64,000 bases of DNA from positions 1,035,317-1,099,316 of the forward strand of contig NZ_FQZX01000002.1 in the NCBI RefSeq assembly GCF_900142175.1. Reading direction: 5' to 3'. A program made the translations under genes and the position numbers. This DNA comes from Maribacter aquivivus (lineage in GTDB: Bacteria > Bacteroidota > Bacteroidia > Flavobacteriales > Flavobacteriaceae). The notes beneath the pieces were generated by a model that was not told where the DNA came from, searched no databases, and saw only the letters and a program-made list of their open reading frames with translations. This document shows, piece after piece, positions 63,201 to 64,000 of the stretch; the first letter of the stretch is position 1; the number at the start of each line of letters is the position of its first letter.

Positions 63201-63613
63201 AATGGTGGACTGGCAGATCTGTTTTCAACAACAACCCAACAGCACAGTGCGTTCGTTGCCATGCAGTAAATGGCTCAGGTGGTGAAGTAGGACCTGCTTT
63301 AGACAACATCGGTAACATACTAAGCAGAGAACAATTGCTAGAGGCACTGATAGAACCTAGTTTAAGACTGGCACCTGGTTATGGTTCTGTAACTATTACA
63401 TTAAAAGACGGACAAAAAGTTCAAGGTGTTTTAATTGAAGAAAACAATGACCACTTATTATTAAGAACCTCTGAAGCCGAGCCCTTAGAAATTCCATTAA
63501 AAAGAATTGAGAGAAGAGAAAATTCAATGTCTGCTATGCCAGCAATGGGTCGTATGATTTCAAGAAGAGAACTTCGAGATCTTGTGGAATACCTTTCAAC
63601 TTTAAAAGTTTAA
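60218..63613 (+). CDS. PVC-type heme-binding CxxCH lipoprotein with beta-propeller and HEAT repeats
   Basis: A 1131-residue lipoprotein (FLSVSC, Cys21). The first domain (about 45-480) is a beta-propeller of the sorbosone/glucose dehydrogenase-like type (LWASDSLAPDPIAMDIDDDG, AHGLRNTHEFVFDAYGNIIS, SDNDGDHKGESERLVHIVEG, LPTGIDFGPDGALYLADWVN). HEAT-type helical repeats fill about 490-960 (FAAQALGRLKYEDAIAPLLA, LRHAAVLALSRIG). The C-terminal cytochrome c domain holds AQCVRCHAVNGSGGEVGP (C1011, C1014, H1015). The architecture suits a periplasmic sugar oxidase or electron carrier; no substrate is proven. It faces a DUF1080 hydrolase. Confidence 0.92.
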   Translation: MTFFKKFLLGIVSLLFLSVSCINKKPVEIPLTIQQDSTDLIEMAKIARETVTAKVADGLVLSLWASDSLAPDPIAMDIDDDGNVYITRSNRNKNSEFDIRGHRDWMTESIALESVEDRRAFLHKTFAPELSKENEWFPDLNNDSIHDWHDLAVEQDEIWMLEDTDKDGIADVSTQIMNDFSDEINDVAGALLVRDEDVFVGIGPGMYRLTDTNGDKILDEKTSIANGFAVHIGFSGHGMSGAIEGPDGKIYWGIGDIGANITTIDGENHKYPNEGIIVRSNPDGSDFEVFAHGLRNTHEFVFDAYGNIISSDNDGDHKGESERLVHIVEGSDAGWRANWQYGKYTDPKNNGYNVWMDEKLFTPRWEGQAAYIMPPIQNFHNGPTGMQYNPGTALGKKWMDKFFLVEFVGDPSRSHIWSFDLKPKGASFELNSDESILSGILPTGIDFGPDGALYLADWVNGWGTKNYGRVWKLDVSEETNDLEQERLQTQQLMTHNYKDEKTDSLVSLLSYGDMRIRQKAQFELAKRTFWGYRALEKALTEEENQFARIHAIWGIGQIAANDKDEAKPLLNLLSDSDPEIIAQSVKVLGDLRYEKAADSLVSLTTHENDRVKFFAAQALGRLKYEDAIAPLLAMIEANNDQDIYLRHAAVLALSRIGNAEPLLALANSENKSLRIAAVMVLRKLQEPKISIFLSDKDEYIVTETARAINDDLSIEVALPALASTLTNEKFTSEPLLRRAINAALRVGGDEQLDMLINFAKRRNVSSDLRGEALAALGTWNNPSLLDRVDGRYRGEIIRENSQLEEKIKKDIPSFLKERQPEILIGISKTLSAIGMHSYNNELYYIFKSNKSPEVRSAVLNALGQLNFDEMEAAMSIGMQDKNEEVRTAAVGLLGQLNLPKEKLPVIIDPIFKKGSVSEQQRVLSVLGDLPDEKSNAILASLIDKASKDQLKQGIFLDLIESVKATENTALIAKLDKLKKSGYSADSFQETLYGGKWWTGRSVFNNNPTAQCVRCHAVNGSGGEVGPALDNIGNILSREQLLEALIEPSLRLAPGYGSVTITLKDGQKVQGVLIEENNDHLLLRTSEAEPLEIPLKRIERRENSMSAMPAMGRMISRRELRDLVEYLSTLKV

Positions 63614-63644
63614 TAAAGTAGTAAATGAACTATAAGGGTTTATA

Positions 63645-63797
63645 TCATAAAGAGGAGAGTTCTGCTTTCCTCTTTTGAAACTCTCGCATCATCTCCTTAA
63701 CAATTTCACCAGCGGGTTTTATTTCATGTATTAAAGCAGATACCTGACCTATTTCTAGCTCACCATTTTCTAAGTCACCAAAGAACATGCCTTTTTT
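63645..63797 (-). pseudogene. Remnant of a nitronate monooxygenase (NAD(P)H-dependent flavin oxidoreductase) C-terminus
   Basis: On the minus strand one frame reads KKGMFFGDLENGELEIGQVS, then ALIHEIKPAGEIVKEMM, to a TGA at 63645-63647. This is the C-terminal part of flavobacterial nitronate monooxygenase/FabK-like flavoproteins (FGDLE..GELEIGQVSALIHEIKP). Upstream in the frame, a TAA occurs at 63810-63812, and the FMN-binding barrel, which should extend for 250 or more residues, is absent: the next bases begin another gene. It is a deletion remnant, still nearly intact in sequence, so the loss looks recent. Confidence 0.7.
63649..63676 (+). terminator. Candidate terminator after the heme protein gene
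   Basis: AAAGAGGA and TCCTCTTT form eight pairs with a loop of about ten bases, followed by TT. It sits 35 bp after the stop but overlaps the end of the flavin-oxidoreductase remnant, so the hairpin may be the end of that gene's coding tail. Confidence 0.45.
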
Positions 63798-63868
63798 ATT
63801 TATGGCATGTTAGTTGAGAATACTACATTACTCCAAATGTATTTTTTACCTGCTTTAAAACCACTCTT

Positions 63869-64000
63869 ATGAAAAAAGGTATTTTATTAGTTTTAGGCTT
63901 TTCGGTTTTATTATTCTCTTTTCTTCAATGTAAGCCCAAACCAGATTTAATAGTAAAAACCCATCAAGAAGATCCATTTAAAGATACCATGACTTCAAGT
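63869..64000 (+). CDS. Start of a secreted protein or lipoprotein (partial, runs off the window)
   Basis: ATG at 63869-63871 opens a frame that remains open to the window end (44 codons). It begins with a hydrophobic signal (MKKGILLVLGFSVLLFSF) ending in LQC, a possible but weak lipobox, then KPKPDLIVKTHQEDPFKDTM. The visible part is too short for a family. By position after a PVC-type heme lipoprotein gene it could belong to the same sugar-oxidation group, but this is a guess. Confidence 0.6.
   Translation, partial: MKKGILLVLGFSVLLFSFLQCKPKPDLIVKTHQEDPFKDTMTSS

Noticed and set aside
1..64000. tRNA, rRNA, CRISPR arrays, riboswitches
   Set aside because: Reading both strands of intergenic regions gave no cloverleaf, repeat-spacer pattern or known aptamer that I could support.

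Overview
The window is a gene-dense, AT-rich chromosomal segment of a member of the Bacteroidota, almost certainly a marine Flavobacteriaceae (Maribacter/Zobellia/Arenibacter-like; the genus is an inference). The evidence is TAnnTTTG-type -7 promoter elements, few Shine-Dalgarno sites, frequent TTG/GTG starts, lipoproteins with S-D-D-rich export signals after the lipobox cysteine, and families typical of the group (DUF4270, DUF4907, DUF4097/DUF2807 beta-helix proteins, DUF1080, PVC-type heme protein, UMF1-type MFS). I found no rRNA, tRNA, CRISPR array, prophage or transposase.

Layout. 1-3549 (minus): eboA-eboB-eboC-eboD, the front part of the 'ebo' cluster, an enigmatic horizontally spread pathway; eboD runs off the left edge. 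3669-4250: miaE. 4259-11200 (minus): a long compact run transcribed as pyrR-pyrB-small protein-rnz-pdxH-sixA-like-ppk1-ppx, linking pyrimidine synthesis, tRNA maturation, PLP synthesis and polyphosphate. 11314-14489 (minus): Kelch surface lipoprotein, DUF4907 protein, LytS-type kinase and LytTR regulator, divergent from a DUF4270 lipoprotein plus outer-membrane protein pair (14730-17310). 17311-17687 is a non-coding region with a duplicated terminator unit. 17688-23403: rpsA, a Kbp-like LysM protein, cmk, lon. 23730-26672: ECF sigma factor, membrane anti-sigma candidate and two secreted beta-helix proteins. 26717-33341 (minus): UMF1 MFS, M48 lipoprotein protease, GH31 glucosidase, glgB.

33515-42325 holds mixed housekeeping and envelope genes (collagen-like lipoprotein, lipoprotein MsrB, lpdA, aroQ, xerD, small outer-membrane proteins, NDH-2, M20 amidohydrolase). 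42451-43600 is a second ECF sigma/membrane protein pair. 43597-45789 contains an acyltransferase, a Nudix CoA pyrophosphatase and a lipoprotein cyclophilin; the last two are divergent and share one CATG as start codons. The cyclophilin stop is followed at once by 19 copies of a 7-bp repeat. 45968-53504 holds a TRIC channel and the conserved RDD / SpoIIM / membrane protein / DUF4129 / DUF4350 / MoxR / DUF58 membrane-ATPase cluster.

53506-64000: glycine-zipper protein, pirin, histidine kinase, M28 carboxypeptidase, DUF2007, then DUF1080 hydrolase divergent from a 1131-residue heme/HEAT/beta-propeller lipoprotein, a decayed nitronate monooxygenase remnant, and the start of another secreted protein at the right edge.

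The strongest leads are the ebo cluster, the Kelch-DUF4907-LytS/LytTR operon with its divergent DUF4270-OMP partner, the SpoIIM-MoxR-DUF58 cluster, the DUF1080/PVC-heme pair with palindromes in the shared intergenic region, the heptanucleotide array and the overlapping divergent start codons.
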